This document shows positions 36,878 to 49,785 of a stretch of DNA of 64,000 bases, one piece after another. The translations under genes were made by a program, and so were the position numbers. The DNA lies in assembly GCF_011075055.1 (NCBI RefSeq), contig NC_058155.1, positions 8,775,537 through 8,839,536 on the forward strand, read 5' to 3'. The notes below the pieces were generated by a model. That model ran no database searches. It had not been told where the DNA came from and saw nothing but the letters and a program-made list of their open reading frames with translations. Each line of letters begins with the position of its first letter. Position 1 is the stretch's first letter. The DNA comes from Mangifera indica (taxonomy: Eukaryota > Streptophyta > Magnoliopsida > Sapindales > Anacardiaceae).

Positions 36878-37726
36878 TTTTTGTTTCACAAGATTTAGTT
36901 TTCTAAGGGAGATTTCTTCGCAGCCAAGAATTGAAGCTTTTGTTGGTTCAATATTTTTTCTTCTATATATGCTGTCTGCAGATGAAGATGTAATTTCTTA
37001 GTCCTAAACAAAGTTGTATAACATCTTACTATACTGAATTTACCTATGAACATTCCACACTAATCGATATTTCAAATGCTCAAAATTTTGATTGTCAACC
37101 ATCGTCTGTATTCAATTACACCTTTTATTGTGGATGAAAATAAAAAAAATTTACTGTACTGATTAAAATTTCATCGTATTTAATTAAAAATACAAAATTC
37201 ATAATTAAAAGATCAACAGGGGATAATGCCCCATAAATATAAATTTACCACAGAAAGTTCCCATGTAATTTTAATGACAGACTGCCTGTTTGCCATTACT
37301 AGCTAGACAAACTAATATTACATTAAGCATATTTAAAATATATATATAACTTTATTATAATTTCCAAATGTTTAATTCATATGTACATCTCCTACCTCAG
37401 CAAAGCATAAATCTTGCCAGAGGTGAGAAGTACCACACATCCCATTTCTGTGTGGCCTCTAAAAGGCTAGTGCAGGCAACAGCTGCGAATTGCCACAACA
37501 TCAACGCTGAAACCAACACTCAGATATTGAACCAGGGTGATCATGGAACTACCACCGCCCCGCTTCTTTCATAACTACTACCAACACTGTCAAAGAAAAT
37601 CACAAATCTGTACAAGTGAATGATCTCTCATCTTTAAACCTCTTGAATACTCTGAAGTTGATTGCACTGTTGTTATCACACATTTGCTAACAATGGTGCT
37701 TCCTTATCCCTCGAAACATACAAGAT

Positions 37727-39362
37727 TCAAGAAAGCTGATCTCCTGCTGATCCTGGGACAGTCTTTCCTGCATCAACGATCAATAACATCATTGGATTCC
37801 ATCATTAAGAAACATAATGTAACATACTCACTACACTTTCTGATTTCTGATGAATTGTGAAAAGCCACACTGTAATTCGTAAATCATTTCTGTACATTAT
37901 TCAAAAGAAAGATGCTGAAATAAAATTTGGGAGAGCCTCCAAGAAATTTTTAGTGAAAGAAACCATAGGTGATTCAACACTCTCACTTATGGTGATGGTG
38001 ACCATCACTCTTATCACTAATGAAGTCATTTGGACGGAAAAATTGGCTTCATCTTTATGATTGCTACATTTTCAGCCTTTTCAAATATTGCAAGACACCC
38101 AAAACTCCCAAAACAAACATGTCAGAGTATGAACATGAAAGAAGATTCAACAGTTGCCCCCATACAAACTATAAACACATCCAATCCACATCAAAGAAAA
38201 CACAAAAGAAGAATTAACAAAACTGCAATCCACTTGGAAATATAGATTAACTATATAAGTATTTTTTAATATGTTCTTCCGTCAACTTGGTCTTCCAAGA
38301 TTACACAACCATGAATACAAGTGCAAGATTATCAGGGCAAGTTCACTGCAAATAACCTAAACATATATTTCAAGTAATATCTTCACATATTCAGATCCTG
38401 AATAGATATGCAGGGATGAATCAGTTAATTTCTAAGCCACTGGACTAATTAGGAAACCTTTAGTTTGCAATCTGTAATTTCTTCTTTTCATATTCCTTCC
38501 TTTACCTTATAGAATCCTAACCATTCTAACCACAAAAACGCTTTGCCTAACAACTATCACGGTTGAAAAGTTTTGAGCATTTCATATATATCTTCATCAG
38601 TTTCATCAATGCCAATAAAATATATAGCCCTCGTATGCAAAGGTTCTATCACTAGAAAGGCTACAGCTTCATATCATGGGTATCAATCCAAAAATTAAAG
38701 ATTTGTTGTGTGATGGCGTAAATTGATAATGCAATCTTAGTCACAATTTTCAACTAAATGAAATTGACCAATGCTAGTACTTTTTTCCAATGATAAAAAA
38801 AAAGAAAAGTAACCATAAAAATTAAAACCCTGATCCTGCATATAAGAGCCCAGAATTCCCCGCAAAAATTTCAAATTAGACAAAAAATTAAGAATCTATA
38901 TTGATAAGTGAAACCACTCAGTTCAGCCCTTAAAAGGTAGAATCTATGGGTAGCGTTTATTTTTCTTAAATAAGTAAAAAAAGCATGAAGATTAAGAATA
39001 GAAGAATAAACATTACCGGAATTTATGTCATCGATGGTGTTATAGAATTTAGAGAATCTTCTACGGCTCGTGGGCTTGGGTTCGATACGTTTCTGTCGCA
39101 AACCAAATATATCTTGAATCAGAGGCACGTGAACCAGAATTAACTTCCATGCCAAAAACCACCCTGAAATCAATCAAAATTTTCAAAAGCATAAACAAAA
39201 GAAAGAACACCCGGATAAATCGCATGAGAAGAAGAAAATTAATTTACCGAGAAGAATGAAGGATAAAACGAAAGAAATAGCGAGAATCGGACGTAGAAGA
39301 AATAAATTTAGGCGACTCCACAGCTCAGCGGAGTTGGGTAAAGAAGAAGACGATGACTCCAT
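37727..39362 (-). CDS. small plant membrane protein, 100 residues, unknown function
   Basis: Three minus-strand exons, 39362-39248, 39163-39017 and 37767-37727, sum to 303 nt and close in phase with a TGA at 37727-37729. The ATG at 39360-39362 gives MESSSSSLPNSAELW. Residues about 17-40 form a strongly hydrophobic span (LLRPILAISFVLSFILLGWF). Next comes a conserved-looking WKLILVHVPLIQDIFGLRQK, and then a basic segment with EPKPTSRRRFSKFYNTIDD. I recall this as a small uncharacterised plant family; the Arabidopsis gene between GrpE (At1g36390) and SHM7 (At1g36370) would be the expected ortholog. The first two exons are well supported. The third, 41 nt after a 1.25-kb intron, rests on splice sites and phase only. 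No function is assigned. Confidence 0.7.
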
Positions 39363-39651
39363 TGACAAGCTTGCTACCCCAACTCAACTAACCCAAACCG
39401 AGAGCCAATTTACTCGGGGGCAGTCTGCGTCTATTCGTAAAATTGGCCAAGTTGGGCTTGGGTAGTTCTTGGGCTTTTATCAAACCAAGTGTTGGGCCTT
39501 GGACTGACGGGAAATCTTTTGGAAACATTATCTTTGGAATAAAATTATAAGCGTAAATAAACAAACAAACTAATCAGTTGTAAATAAGTTTTAGGGGTAA
39601 ATTTGGTAAATGCACTATTTTTAAAATGTATAATAATGTCAAAACAGTTTT

Positions 39652-39673
39652 TTCTCTCTCTCTCTCTCTCTCC
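39652..39673. repeat. (TC)n microsatellite
   Basis: Uninterrupted TC dinucleotides, about ten units, followed by CCCTTTC. It lies about 290 bp upstream of the start codon of the 100-residue membrane-protein gene on the opposite strand, where it would read as GA. Confidence 0.8.
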
Positions 39674-40769
39674 CTTTCTTCTTGTCTTCAAATAAGTTTT
39701 TGATTGGTTTATAGCGAATTTCTTTTGTGAAGGCGAAAATTTTAAGGAAGCAAATAAGTTTGGATGGATTTGTACAATGAGATTTGATTGATTGAATTGG
39801 ATGTGGTTGAGTAGATTCCGGAAGCTCAAATCAAGTTAGCTTCTGTTTGATCTAACAGGGGAGGGGAATGTGGCCGGTCAAGTTGGCTAAGTTAATTACT
39901 ATTTGCACTTAAACTTTTGAAAAGTGTGTTTGCCCCCTATACCTTTGAGAAAAATGACAATTTGATCCATTTTTAGTATTATAGGAAGATCCGAAATTTA
40001 AGATATTATGACATTTTGGTTCATGATCTAAACACCTAATTCCAAATAGGTTAAATGATCGAAAACAAATTTTTTAGAGAGTTTTTACGTGTATAAAATT
40101 TTACTTTTGTCTTTTTCTACTTTGATCCTTTTTTAAATGCAATGGGTAATTTGTTGTAATTTAAGCTCACATAAAAGTAAAAACATTAGTAAATATGTTT
40201 AGAGACATATTAATTTGTTATCATAAAAATAAGAGTATAACAATTTTTTGTATAAATAAATTTAAATTGAATTAAGTCTAAACAAAGGTATGTTCAAGCT
40301 TAATTTAAACCATAAAGTCCTGCTCAAATTGATAGTGAGTCACTCGAAAAATTGCTAAAAAACTTCAAAGAAAAAGAAGAAACACCATAAAAAAAAAGGA
40401 TTAAAACTATAGTAAAAAGTGAAAAACCGATAAAAAAGATAAATCAATAAAAAATTTTCTGTTTAACTAGAGGTGTCAAAGGGGTTGGGTCGACCTATGA
40501 CACGACCCAAGTCCTTTCATTTTAGCTTGGGTCGAGCAAGCATGACCTAACCATGTCACAGGTCTGACCTTTTTTAGGACCACAGGCTAGCCAAGGTGAC
40601 ACAATACTATGCCTAAAATATTAAAAAAATTAATAATAATTATAATATTAAAAAATTATAAATTTTTATAAGAAATGAAAATTTTATACTTATAAAAATT
40701 AGTTGAGTTCTTTTAATTAATTTCACATATGTAAGATAACTAAAATTTAAGTTTGATTAAAACATGACA

Positions 40770-40918
40770 GTGATCATTTATTTATAGTGAGTGAAAAAAG
40801 TGAGTATCTGTAATCTTTTATATGTGAAACACTTTTGTAAGAGTGTAAACTGTAAAAGTGTCTCACATCTAAAAGAATACAATCTTTCACTTTCTTTATC
40901 CACTATAAATAAAGGTTA
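40770..40918. repeat. short inverted repeat, arms about 65-70 bp
   Basis: The left arm starts TCATTTATTTATAGTGAGTG and the right arm ends CCACTATAAATAAAGGTT; between them the TTTTATATGTGAAACACTTT and AAAGTGTCTCACATCTAAAA segments pair. The two arms flank a short loop near 40842-40850. The origin is probably a small foldback transposon. Confidence 0.6.
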
Positions 40919-41959
40919 AACAAATAGTAAGTTTTAACTAAACTCAAGTTTTTAATCCTATATTATTAAGATTGATTATGAGAATTTAACTCATCTATTA
41001 TAAATAAGTTTATTTTCTTTTTAATCATAATTCAATTTTCATATGGAGCACGAACACGAAAAAGAGGAAATTCAGATGAAAATGCTACTAAGGCTCCTCA
41101 TTAAAGTAGACAGAGAGTGATTGTGGCTAGGGTTTTATGTATGTGTTATCTCTTTAATCACAAACACACGCTTTAATTTATGTGTAGATATCCAAGCACG
41201 ACTAGAAGTCCAATCATGCACGACGCTCCTCAACATGCATGATTGATGTATGGCATGCACAACCGGTATACATTGGAGCACTTGCATAACTGACACCGCA
41301 TGTGTGTGCCAGCTAGCAAGACATTTTATTCATGGTGCCTATTTAGTAAAGGTTCCAAAGCCTGCCTATTAAGGGTCTGACCCTATATATAAGATTGTGT
41401 CATGGGCCTAATAATTTTTATGAGTTAGTCTAGTCTAAAGGCCTACTGCTATATGGGTCTTGGCCTGGCACGACCCTGTCTATGTGCAACTATCCCAATT
41501 CAAATGTGGCTCATTCAAACAAAACACTAAGTCAAACACAAACTCGGTCAGCAATACAAGAAGAATTGGGCTCTTTCTCTGGCCAGAAACTACGGCCAAT
41601 CTTTTACGGGCCCTCGACCCATGAAACATAAACTACAAAATAGAAGAAAAGTGGTTACGCTGAACCTAGCTGCTTTTGTAGTCCAGATAAACTTAACATT
41701 CCTTCCTCCTCTATACCTCCTATCTCATCCACCACGTTTACTTGACCAGGAACAATCCAAGAGTGACCGGCACTTTCCAGTCATCACATCTACCACGCAG
41801 CCAAATTCTCATCCAGGTTCATCCTCCCATCTACCCTTGCCTGTAAAACCTTCACTCCCGCACCTAAAATTCTAATTTAACTATTTTTTAACTATTTCTT
41901 CTTTCATAAAAAGAAATTAACATTTGCGAAGGGTTTCGAATTTCACTTTGGCAATTTTC

Positions 41960-42076
41960 ATGGAAGCTTCTGCTTCTGTTTCTCCATCATCTGTTCACCG
42001 ACCATCAATTCGTTACTTCCGCTGTAGCTGTAGACGCTATTGTCGTTGTCTCTGTTGCTTCTACACTTACCCTTGA
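41960..42076 (+). other. possible 38-codon upstream ORF in the SHM leader
   Basis: An ATG at 41960 opens a 38-codon frame ending at 42076, 56 bases before the SHM start codon and in a different frame. It is Cys/Arg-rich at the end ([16 protein letters not shown]). Whether the transcript starts upstream of 41960 cannot be seen. Confidence 0.3.
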
Positions 42077-42132
42077 AATTCTCGTATTTTGTTTCAAATT
42101 CATCGAGTTTTAGATTCATTTTAGGGTTTATT

Positions 42133-45100
42133 ATGGATTTATCACAGCATACACAATCGAGCCTCTCTTTAAGCTTTCATTCACACGCATCATGTCCATC
42201 GCCACCGCAACGGCCTTCCTCGCAGACGCCTATCATCGATGACTCAATTTCTCTGCAACTTGATTCAAGTTACAGGAATTCATCGAATACGATTCCTTCA
42301 AAACCGTTGCAACTACTCGAGGATAAACCGGACAAATTAAACTTAGAAAATAATGGAGAAGATTACGAGAAAGAAGATGAGCAAGTAGAAGAGTTCAGCA
42401 TCTTAGGTCACCCGATGTGCCTAAAACGACAAAGAGATGGCCACTCTTTGGCATTTGCGAAGCGACTGGAAGTTGAGCCCGGGCTCGAATCGCGTCGAGC
42501 CTGGGTTCGGAGCTGGGGAAATCAGACGCTGGCCGTGGCGGATCCCGAGATTCACGAAATCATGGAAAAGGAGAAAAAGCGACAATTTAAGGGAATTGAG
42601 TTAATAGCTTCCGAGAATTTTGTGTGCCGTGCTGTGATGGAAGCGCTTGGAAGCCATTTAACTAATAAGTACTCGGAAGGATTGCCTGGAGCTAGGTACT
42701 ACACAGGTAATCAACACATTGATCAGATAGAAAGTCTTTGTATTGAACGCGCTTTAAAAGCGTTTAATCTTGATGGTGAAAAATGGGGAGTTAATGTTCA
42801 GCCATATTCATGTACCTCTGCTAATTTCGCCGTTTATACCGGTCTCCTTTTACCAGGAGAAAGAATTATGGGTCTAGATTCACCATCAGGAGGCCATTTG
42901 AGTCATGGTTATTATACTCCGGGAGGGAAAAAGGTTTCGGCTGCTTCTATATTTTTTGAGAGTTTTCCATATAAAGTGAATCCACAAACTGGTTTGATTG
43001 ATTATGATAAACTGGAGGAGAAGGCCATGGATTATAGGCCCAAGATTTTGATTTGTGGTGGGAGTTCATATCCAAGAGAGTGGGACTATGGGAGGTTTAG
43101 GCAGATTGCGGATAAGTGTGGCGCTGTTCTGATGTGTGATATGGCTCATATAAGTGGGCTCGTGGCAGCTAAGGTGTGGATTAATTTCTATTGTCAAATT
43201 CTTTTATTTCTTGTGAGAGGAACTTTGGAATTGTATGGTTTATCAGATACACCTACAAAAAATATATTACAAACAGCATATAATTTCAATCTATGGTCAC
43301 TGTAGAAATAAATTTGTTTAGAGTATTTCCATTATTTTCTGTCATTGTTGTTCATGCTGCTGTTAGGTAGTTGTACATGCATAGAATTAATGATATTGAT
43401 TGTTTATGTATTAGAGTTATATTTAAGAAGATTGAAAGAAGTTTCTTTCATGGATTGGTTGCTACTGACATCAATTGAACAGATATACCTCCAACATGCT
43501 TCTTGTGAAAAAACTGCTAATAATGTGAACATTTGTCCGCTGCTATCATCTGTTTTATCCACATTAACTTGAACTTTCAATGCGGTGTATTTTAAATGAG
43601 TCGCATCACTATATAAAGAGGGCTCATCATTTGATTCATTTTTTATTTTAAACATCTTTTCAACATTTTCCAAGATAGAATATGATGCTGCTTGCAAGAG
43701 ATAAGGATACACATCCTCCCGTGTCTAGTTGCATTTTTTGGGGGATGAAAATTGTCTAAGTTTGCTGTTATGATCTTATGATCTCCTAGAAGTGAAATTT
43801 TCATGGATAATGGGATTTCATATCACAAAATGTTTGAAGTTTTGGGTCCTTAGATACACTACAAGTCATGCTTAAATCTGGAATGAGTTTTTCATCAGTT
43901 TTTCTCAAAAGCCATGTTGCTCAAATTTCTTTTGAGTGGTTATTGTAGATAACAGGTGAATAAGTTCTATCATAATTTCCAATTTTGATATTTTTGTTTG
44001 TAATGCTTTGATATATTTAGTACTTAGGTTTTGTTGCATCCCTTGGAGAATTGGTTATATCCTTAACTATCTTTTTGGAACATATGATAGCTGCACTTTA
44101 ATAACAATAACCATTCATATTGAAACATACTCTGGCCATGATAATTTTGTGTTATGTGACCCATCTCTTTAATTAGAAAATAAAAACCTCTTATAAACTT
44201 TCCAAAAGTAGATTTCAATTATGACCTTAGAAATTTACTACTTTAGCTTGTGAATGTTGATTGTGCTTTAAAATACTACAATGGTGTTTACTATGGGTGA
44301 TGTGCCTTTTCCATTGCATGTGTCCTTTTCTGTTTTTTTTTTTTTTTTCCATCTCATCCTTTGAAATTCATAAAAGAATAGGCATTCTAGTGTAAAAAAA
44401 AATCCTTTGTTCCGGTTAAATTGGGAAAAATATTTGTGTACTTACTATGTTCTGCTGTTCTATTCTACAGGAATTGGCTAGTCCATTTGACTATTGTGAT
44501 ATAGTTACCTCAACAACTCACAAAAGTCTCCGGGGTCCCCGGGGAGGCATCATTTTCTATAGGAGAGGCAAAAAATCCAGGAAGCAAGGCATGCCTCTTG
44601 GTCACGGTGATAGTAATAACCATTATGATTTTGAGGAGAGGATAAACTTTGCTGTCCATCCATCATTGCAAGGGGGTCCTCACAATAATCACATTGCTGC
44701 TCTTGCCATAGCCTTGAAACAAGTGGCAACTCCAGAGTATAAAGCATATATGCAGCAGGTGAGGAAAAATGCCCAGGCCCTAGCATCTGCTTTATTGAGA
44801 AGAAAATGCAAATTGGTGACTGGGGGCACCGACAACCATTTGTTGCTTTGGGATCTGACTACTCGAGGCTTAAGAGGTATTCTAATTTGAATCTTTTGTC
44901 TGTTCTGAAAATACTTTTTAAGTTAATTTGCCTTTTGCAAGAAAATTGATGTTTGTATCTCAAAACTTTGTTACAGCATGTTTATGTATGGATCTATTTA
45001 TATTGGTTTAATAATTAGAGCATTGTGTTAGTTCCTCGTCGCTGATGATTAATACTTAACTAACACTACTTTCAATGAGAGTTTCTCATATTTTCTCTGC

Positions 45101-46600
45101 TAATCAGTTTCAGTTGTTAAAGCAACTATCGTTGCTGCTCAATTTTTTCGGAAGTTAGAAAATTCTTGTTTAAATAAACCAATTAAGTGATTAATTTGTA
45201 AATATGCTATGATCTTTTTTGAAAATTTTGGCCAGATACTTTAATCTAAAGTACAGGACATGCCAGCTATTTCCACGAGTCCTTAACTAATGTCTAGTAC
45301 TCTGATAAAAACACATGAGCTTTAATAGTGTCCTTTTCTCAGGTTTTGTTTTGTGTAATACAAACTTTCATGATTGTGTGAGGAAACTCTTTTTCCAGAG
45401 TATTAAGGGTGAAAGCACTATATTATTTTTATGTTATGCAACATGTACCTGTGGGTTATTTCAGAATTACAAGACCCCAGTTGCTCAGGATAGTCTGACT
45501 TGTCTAGTTAGTGTTTTAGTTGTATGCATACAACTTTGTTCAAGAAATTTGACATGATTGACCGAATCTTCTAGAATGGAGGAGAGCATTTTCTAACTGG
45601 AAGATCGCACTGCTGATTAACTTTTTTTGCTTTTTTTTTTTTTTTAAATTTGATGGGATTTGTTAAAATTCTGTGGCAGTTGAATTATAAAAGGGCATAT
45701 GGGGTTTCATGTATTATATGAAATTAACCTGGATGCTCGTCAACATTTTAATTAGATAGTAGTTTGATAGTCAGAGACATTTATGTTTAATTTCAGTGAT
45801 GGATTGGAATTTGGCTCAAGTGTATATGTCTGTCTCCAGTTTGAGCCAAATTTGGCTTAATGTGTTGGAACTTCAGAATTTGTTGTTATTAATTGTTTTG
45901 CTGCAATTGCATTTTAGAAAATTGAGAAATTTAGGGTTGAGCTGCTCTCAAGAAAAAAAAATGGTTGAAGTTGTATTCTTTTGGTGTACCATTGCAATAG
46001 TTTTCCTTTTTGATTTTGTATCTGACTCTACGACACTTTTAAAGTTGTAGGCACGTTAGTGTAGCTTTTTGCTTTATAGTACAAATCAAACTGTTAGAAA
46101 TGGAAACCTTTGAAGCAACGGGCTTTAAAGTGTTTTACCATAATGAATAATGATTGTTAAGAACATTCTCTGAAGTACATCTCTTTAAAAGTGTAGGTCA
46201 TTTATATGGTTAACGATGTTTGAAGTTGTTCATTCATACGTTCATTTTCATATTTTTATCAATATCAATAAGAAAAATTCCCTTTTTTTCACTAACTGAA
46301 ATTTGTGTGATCATTACTTTTTTTTTCTTTAGGCAAGAACTATGAGAAAGTCTGTGAGATGTGCCACATTACACTTAATAAAAGTGCTATATTTGGTGAG
46401 AATGGCGCTGTATGTCCTGGAGGAGTTAGAATTGGTAAGTTGAATCATTTCATGCATTTGCAATTCTAATATCTTCTTTCTGCCAGCTTCATGAAAGGTC
46501 AGTATTATTTTCAATGTCTGGTATCTTTTATTATGATTTATTGGTGGGCTGTGGGCAAGTCAGCCTTAGAAACCCTGTACATGCATGCATACGTACATAC

Positions 46601-46635
<35 letters not shown>

Positions 46636-47021
46636 AATACATATACAATACTCCAGTGATTATATACTTTGTTATTTTCTCTGTTATAATTTAATTTAAA
46701 AGTGACTGATTCTGATATCTTGACATGCCCAAATGTTACCTGACAGTTTCTCATCATTTCTTGTCTAAATTTTCCTTTCTTTGTGCTTTTCCAGGTACAC
46801 CTGCCATGACTTCAAGAGGTTGTGTCGAATCTGATTTTGAGACAATTGCCTACTTCCTTCTCCGGGCAGTTGAAATAACCAGTTCTGTGCAGAGGGAACA
46901 TGGAAAATTGCAGAAAGGATTCATTGAGGGTCTTCACAACAATAAGGATATTGTTGAGCTGCGAAATCGAGTTGAGGCATTTGCTTCCCAGTTTGCAATG
47001 CCAGGATTTGATATCATTTGA
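42133..47021 (+). CDS. serine hydroxymethyltransferase, SHM6/SHM7 class
   Basis: PLP enzyme interconverting serine plus tetrahydrofolate and glycine plus methylene-tetrahydrofolate. Four exons, 42133-43173, 44471-44876, 46333-46434 and 46795-47021, close in phase to give 591 residues. About 120 N-terminal residues are a Ser/Pro/Glu-rich extension typical of the SHM6/SHM7 class, with [12 protein letters not shown] and no clear organelle targeting peptide; as I recall, Arabidopsis SHM7 (MSA1) is nuclear. The catalytic core from about 130 has [27 protein letters not shown] and the class-specific [15 protein letters not shown]. The cofactor site has Asp336 and His339 in [11 protein letters not shown], and PLP lysine Lys365 in [30 protein letters not shown] comes near the end. 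All key residues are present. The start is the ATG before DLSQHTQSS; the frame stays open upstream to 42040 without another ATG. Confidence 0.94.
46603..46635. repeat. (GA)n microsatellite in SHM intron 3
   Basis: About 14 AG units in a row, preceded by a CATGCATACGTACATACATA tract. It lies in the intron between exons 3 and 4 of the SHM gene. Confidence 0.85.
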
Positions 47022-48570
47022 ATGTGTAAATTATGCAGCCTGCATGCATTAAATACATCTTTCGTGATGCTAGTGTGGCTTACCCCCACATCTCACGCAT
47101 TTTGTGTCCTGCTGCATGGTAACTTTCTCACTTAGCATCTTCCATGTCTTTCCATTAATTACCTGTAAATTATATAGAGAGGTCATCATGTTTTTGCACA
47201 TGTTCCCAAAAGTTTACAAGTATTACTTCCCAAAGTGCTGAATAGATTGTTTTTTCGCATTCCTTTTCTAATGTGGTCTTGTAGGTACAACCTAAGTAGT
47301 TGTAAATGTAAAACATGCGAATTCCTTTCCCTGCCACTTCTCTCTGATAAACTGTTTTTGTTACATGGCCTACTGAATTTGTAGTCTTCTGGGATCCATT
47401 TTGTATCTTGTTAATGACCATAATACCGTAGTTAGTTGACGACCACATAGAAATAAGTAATATTAACAAACTTATTTATATAATTTAATGTGATAATATT
47501 TAATTAAGTAATTTTAAAATAAGAGAAAAAGTAAATAATCATATTATTTAATTGAGTTGTCATTCAGTTTGTACAATTTATATGTATGGTTTTATTCATT
47601 AAAATTGTTAGAAAGCGTGATTTATGTTGACAATGTCTATGCTTGGCGTGTGGTTGAACAGGTCATAATTTTGAAACATTGTTTTGTTACCAAATCCTAA
47701 TACCTGCACAGCTAGCTTTTAAAAAATTATGTACTAGTTGTTATGTGTTGCTGTTTTTCTGTGTTCCTTGTTATTTTATCGTTTAGTTTATTTGAGCATT
47801 CTCGTCTGGCGCCCTTGAAGGAAGGCAAGTCATGAATTTCCGGCCAGGGACAAAAAATATGAGATTTGGTTAGAAATGAGAAAGTGACCTCCCTTGATTT
47901 TCTCTCTCTTTATCTCTGTATTTTTTAATATTTTCAGAGACTCCAAAAGTGGGGCGATGAAGAAATTGGCAACAGAGAAATTATAATGAAAAGGAGAAAG
48001 AGGGACACTGAAGGGACATGTCAGGTAGCGTTATTTTGTTAGAAGCTTTCATCATCGACTCCATTGCTTTCATTTTAAACCGAATCAGACAAAAGCTTCC
48101 TAAGCCTCCCTTTTCCATCATTTTTTCACAACATGAATCATTAGTTATTTACTATTAACAACTAGAAAGCACACACCCTCCCTCCCTCCCTCCCTGTCTA
48201 AATAGATTTAGAGGGATACCCAAATCCATAACCCACTACTAAGCCAGCTTCAAAAATTAAATTACATAAAATTATGCTAAAAAATATGTTTGCCCGCATG
48301 AAAATTAGTCTAAACTTGTGTTCATAGTTTTCCTCTGCTTCATATTTCATGATATTTCCGTGGAAGTTATGGGGTTTTAGAGAAAAACTATTCTTTAACG
48401 CTTCAACATAGAAAGAAACCATGAGAAATTTAAAAAATAAAAATAAAAAAGATGAAGAGATGGGTTAAAGGTACAACCACCCCAACAACCGATTTCTCTA
48501 CCTAGTAATAATATATAATTTTTCTTCAGTTTTTTTTTTTCTTTTTCGGCTCAAGTATTCTAGTCTCTAG
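47022..48570. other. convergent intergenic DNA (SHM and BPS1-like 3' ends)
   Basis: The two flanking genes end here on opposite strands, so this interval holds both 3' untranslated regions. No further coding exon is recognised. A CCTC tetranucleotide tract sits at 48177-48195. Confidence 0.5.
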
Positions 48571-48572
48571 CT

Positions 48573-49645
48573 CTACCTATGACTGCAAAAGTCCAAAAGC
48601 TTCTTCCTGCCTTCAACAATCTCATCAAAGAAATCATCAAGCTGTCCAACAATATTCTCAGCACCAGATCTCAATACCCCAAAACATCCCTTCAAATTCT
48701 CCATTTTTTCCCTTATCCCCACCTCTGTTTCCCAATCCACCGCCACTCCTCCTCCATGTCCATGCCCATGCCCTCCACTCCTCTCTAATTCTGCTCGCAG
48801 GTCTTCCAACGCTGTCTTTGACCTTCTAAATTCATACAATAACACCCCCGGCCTTCCATCCATTTGGCTTATCTCTGCCGCCACTCTTTGCTGCAATCTT
48901 GTCGTCGAGATCATAAACGCCGACCCAAAAAACAAACACCCTTCATATCCTCCTCCTCCGCCAACACCTCCGCTTGACTCCGGCCAACAATACACAAATC
49001 CGTACACCAAGATCATCAGCAGCAATGAACTCACGTTTCTCATTGCGTATAATACTCCTCTAAAACCATTGAATCCATTAAGTTTTGATTCGATTGACAC
49101 CTTCTCATCAAACCTTAACGAAAGTGGTTGGATTCTCGTTTCCATTAAAGCTCTGTTCTCTTCTTCCAACCCCACTGCCTCTCTTCTACACCCTGAAATA
49201 GCCCGGATCACCTGCTCCATGTTTACTTATTTCAATTCCCGTTAGTTTCATTTATATGAAAAAAGAAAATTAGTAAAGTAGTTTAAGTATGGTGAACCTG
49301 TCTGGAGAGTTGTGGGCTAAGGTGACGATGATTGTCGAGAGATGAAGTGATGTTTAAGCCAGCGGAGTAATAATTTTCCATTCCTGAAATTCCCGATTTG
49401 AGAACGTGACAAGCCTCCCAAAGCTTGGAGCTTTCATCCATGTATTCATCTAGCCATTTTTCACCAACGGGTAACTGCAGTTTCTGCACGAGGAGAGTCA
49501 GTTGAGAATGAAATGATCTGAGAAGAGAAAGAGCTCGTTGAAGGAACTGGATGGACATGAAGTTGTTCGCGAGATAAATACGTTCAAGATCATCTATCCC
49601 ACGAGTTAGAGAAGAGTAGAAACCGTTCACAGAGGAAGGATCCAT
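48573..49645 (-). CDS. BYPASS1-like protein
   Basis: BYPASS1 family proteins limit production of a mobile root-to-shoot signal in plants; the biochemical activity is unknown. Two minus-strand exons, 49645-49298 and 49211-48573, are separated by an 86-bp GT-AG intron and join at LSRQ|VIRAIS, for 328 residues. The N-terminal [20 protein letters not shown] with [16 protein letters not shown], and [20 protein letters not shown], are diagnostic of the family. Residues about 175-200 ([20 protein letters not shown]) form a likely membrane-associated hydrophobic segment. The C-terminal third is helical with a Gly/His-rich insert ([10 protein letters not shown]). Second-exon translation alone from MEQ is not needed because the first exon is intact. 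It matches, from memory, the BPS1-like genes At1g77855/At1g22030, which lie in the syntenic position. Confidence 0.9.
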
Positions 49646-49737
49646 GATAGTAAAAGAATAAGAAAAAAAAAGTGGAAAAATGAAAGAAAGTAGGAGGGAG
49701 GGAGAGAGGGGAGATCGAGAAAGCAGAGAAGAGGTGT

Positions 49738-49738
<1 letters not shown>

Positions 49739-49774
<36 letters not shown>

Positions 49775-49785
49775 TTAATATGAAA
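49739..49785. repeat. (TA)n tract in the BPS1-like promoter
   Basis: An almost pure TA dinucleotide run of about 45 bp, about 95-140 bases upstream of the BPS1-like ATG. It can serve as the TATA region of that gene and is likely to vary in length between individuals. Confidence 0.7.

Larger units (their letters stand above)
39470..41955. other. intergenic DNA with small repeats
   Basis: No gene is recognised. It contains a CT-repeat at 39653-39672, an AT-rich interval, an inverted repeat at about 40770-40915, and a segment at 40466-41490 with GGGTCG/CACGACC-type ends that suggest an old hAT-like element. The 104-bp stretch at 41850-41955 belongs to the SHM promoter or leader. Confidence 0.45.
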
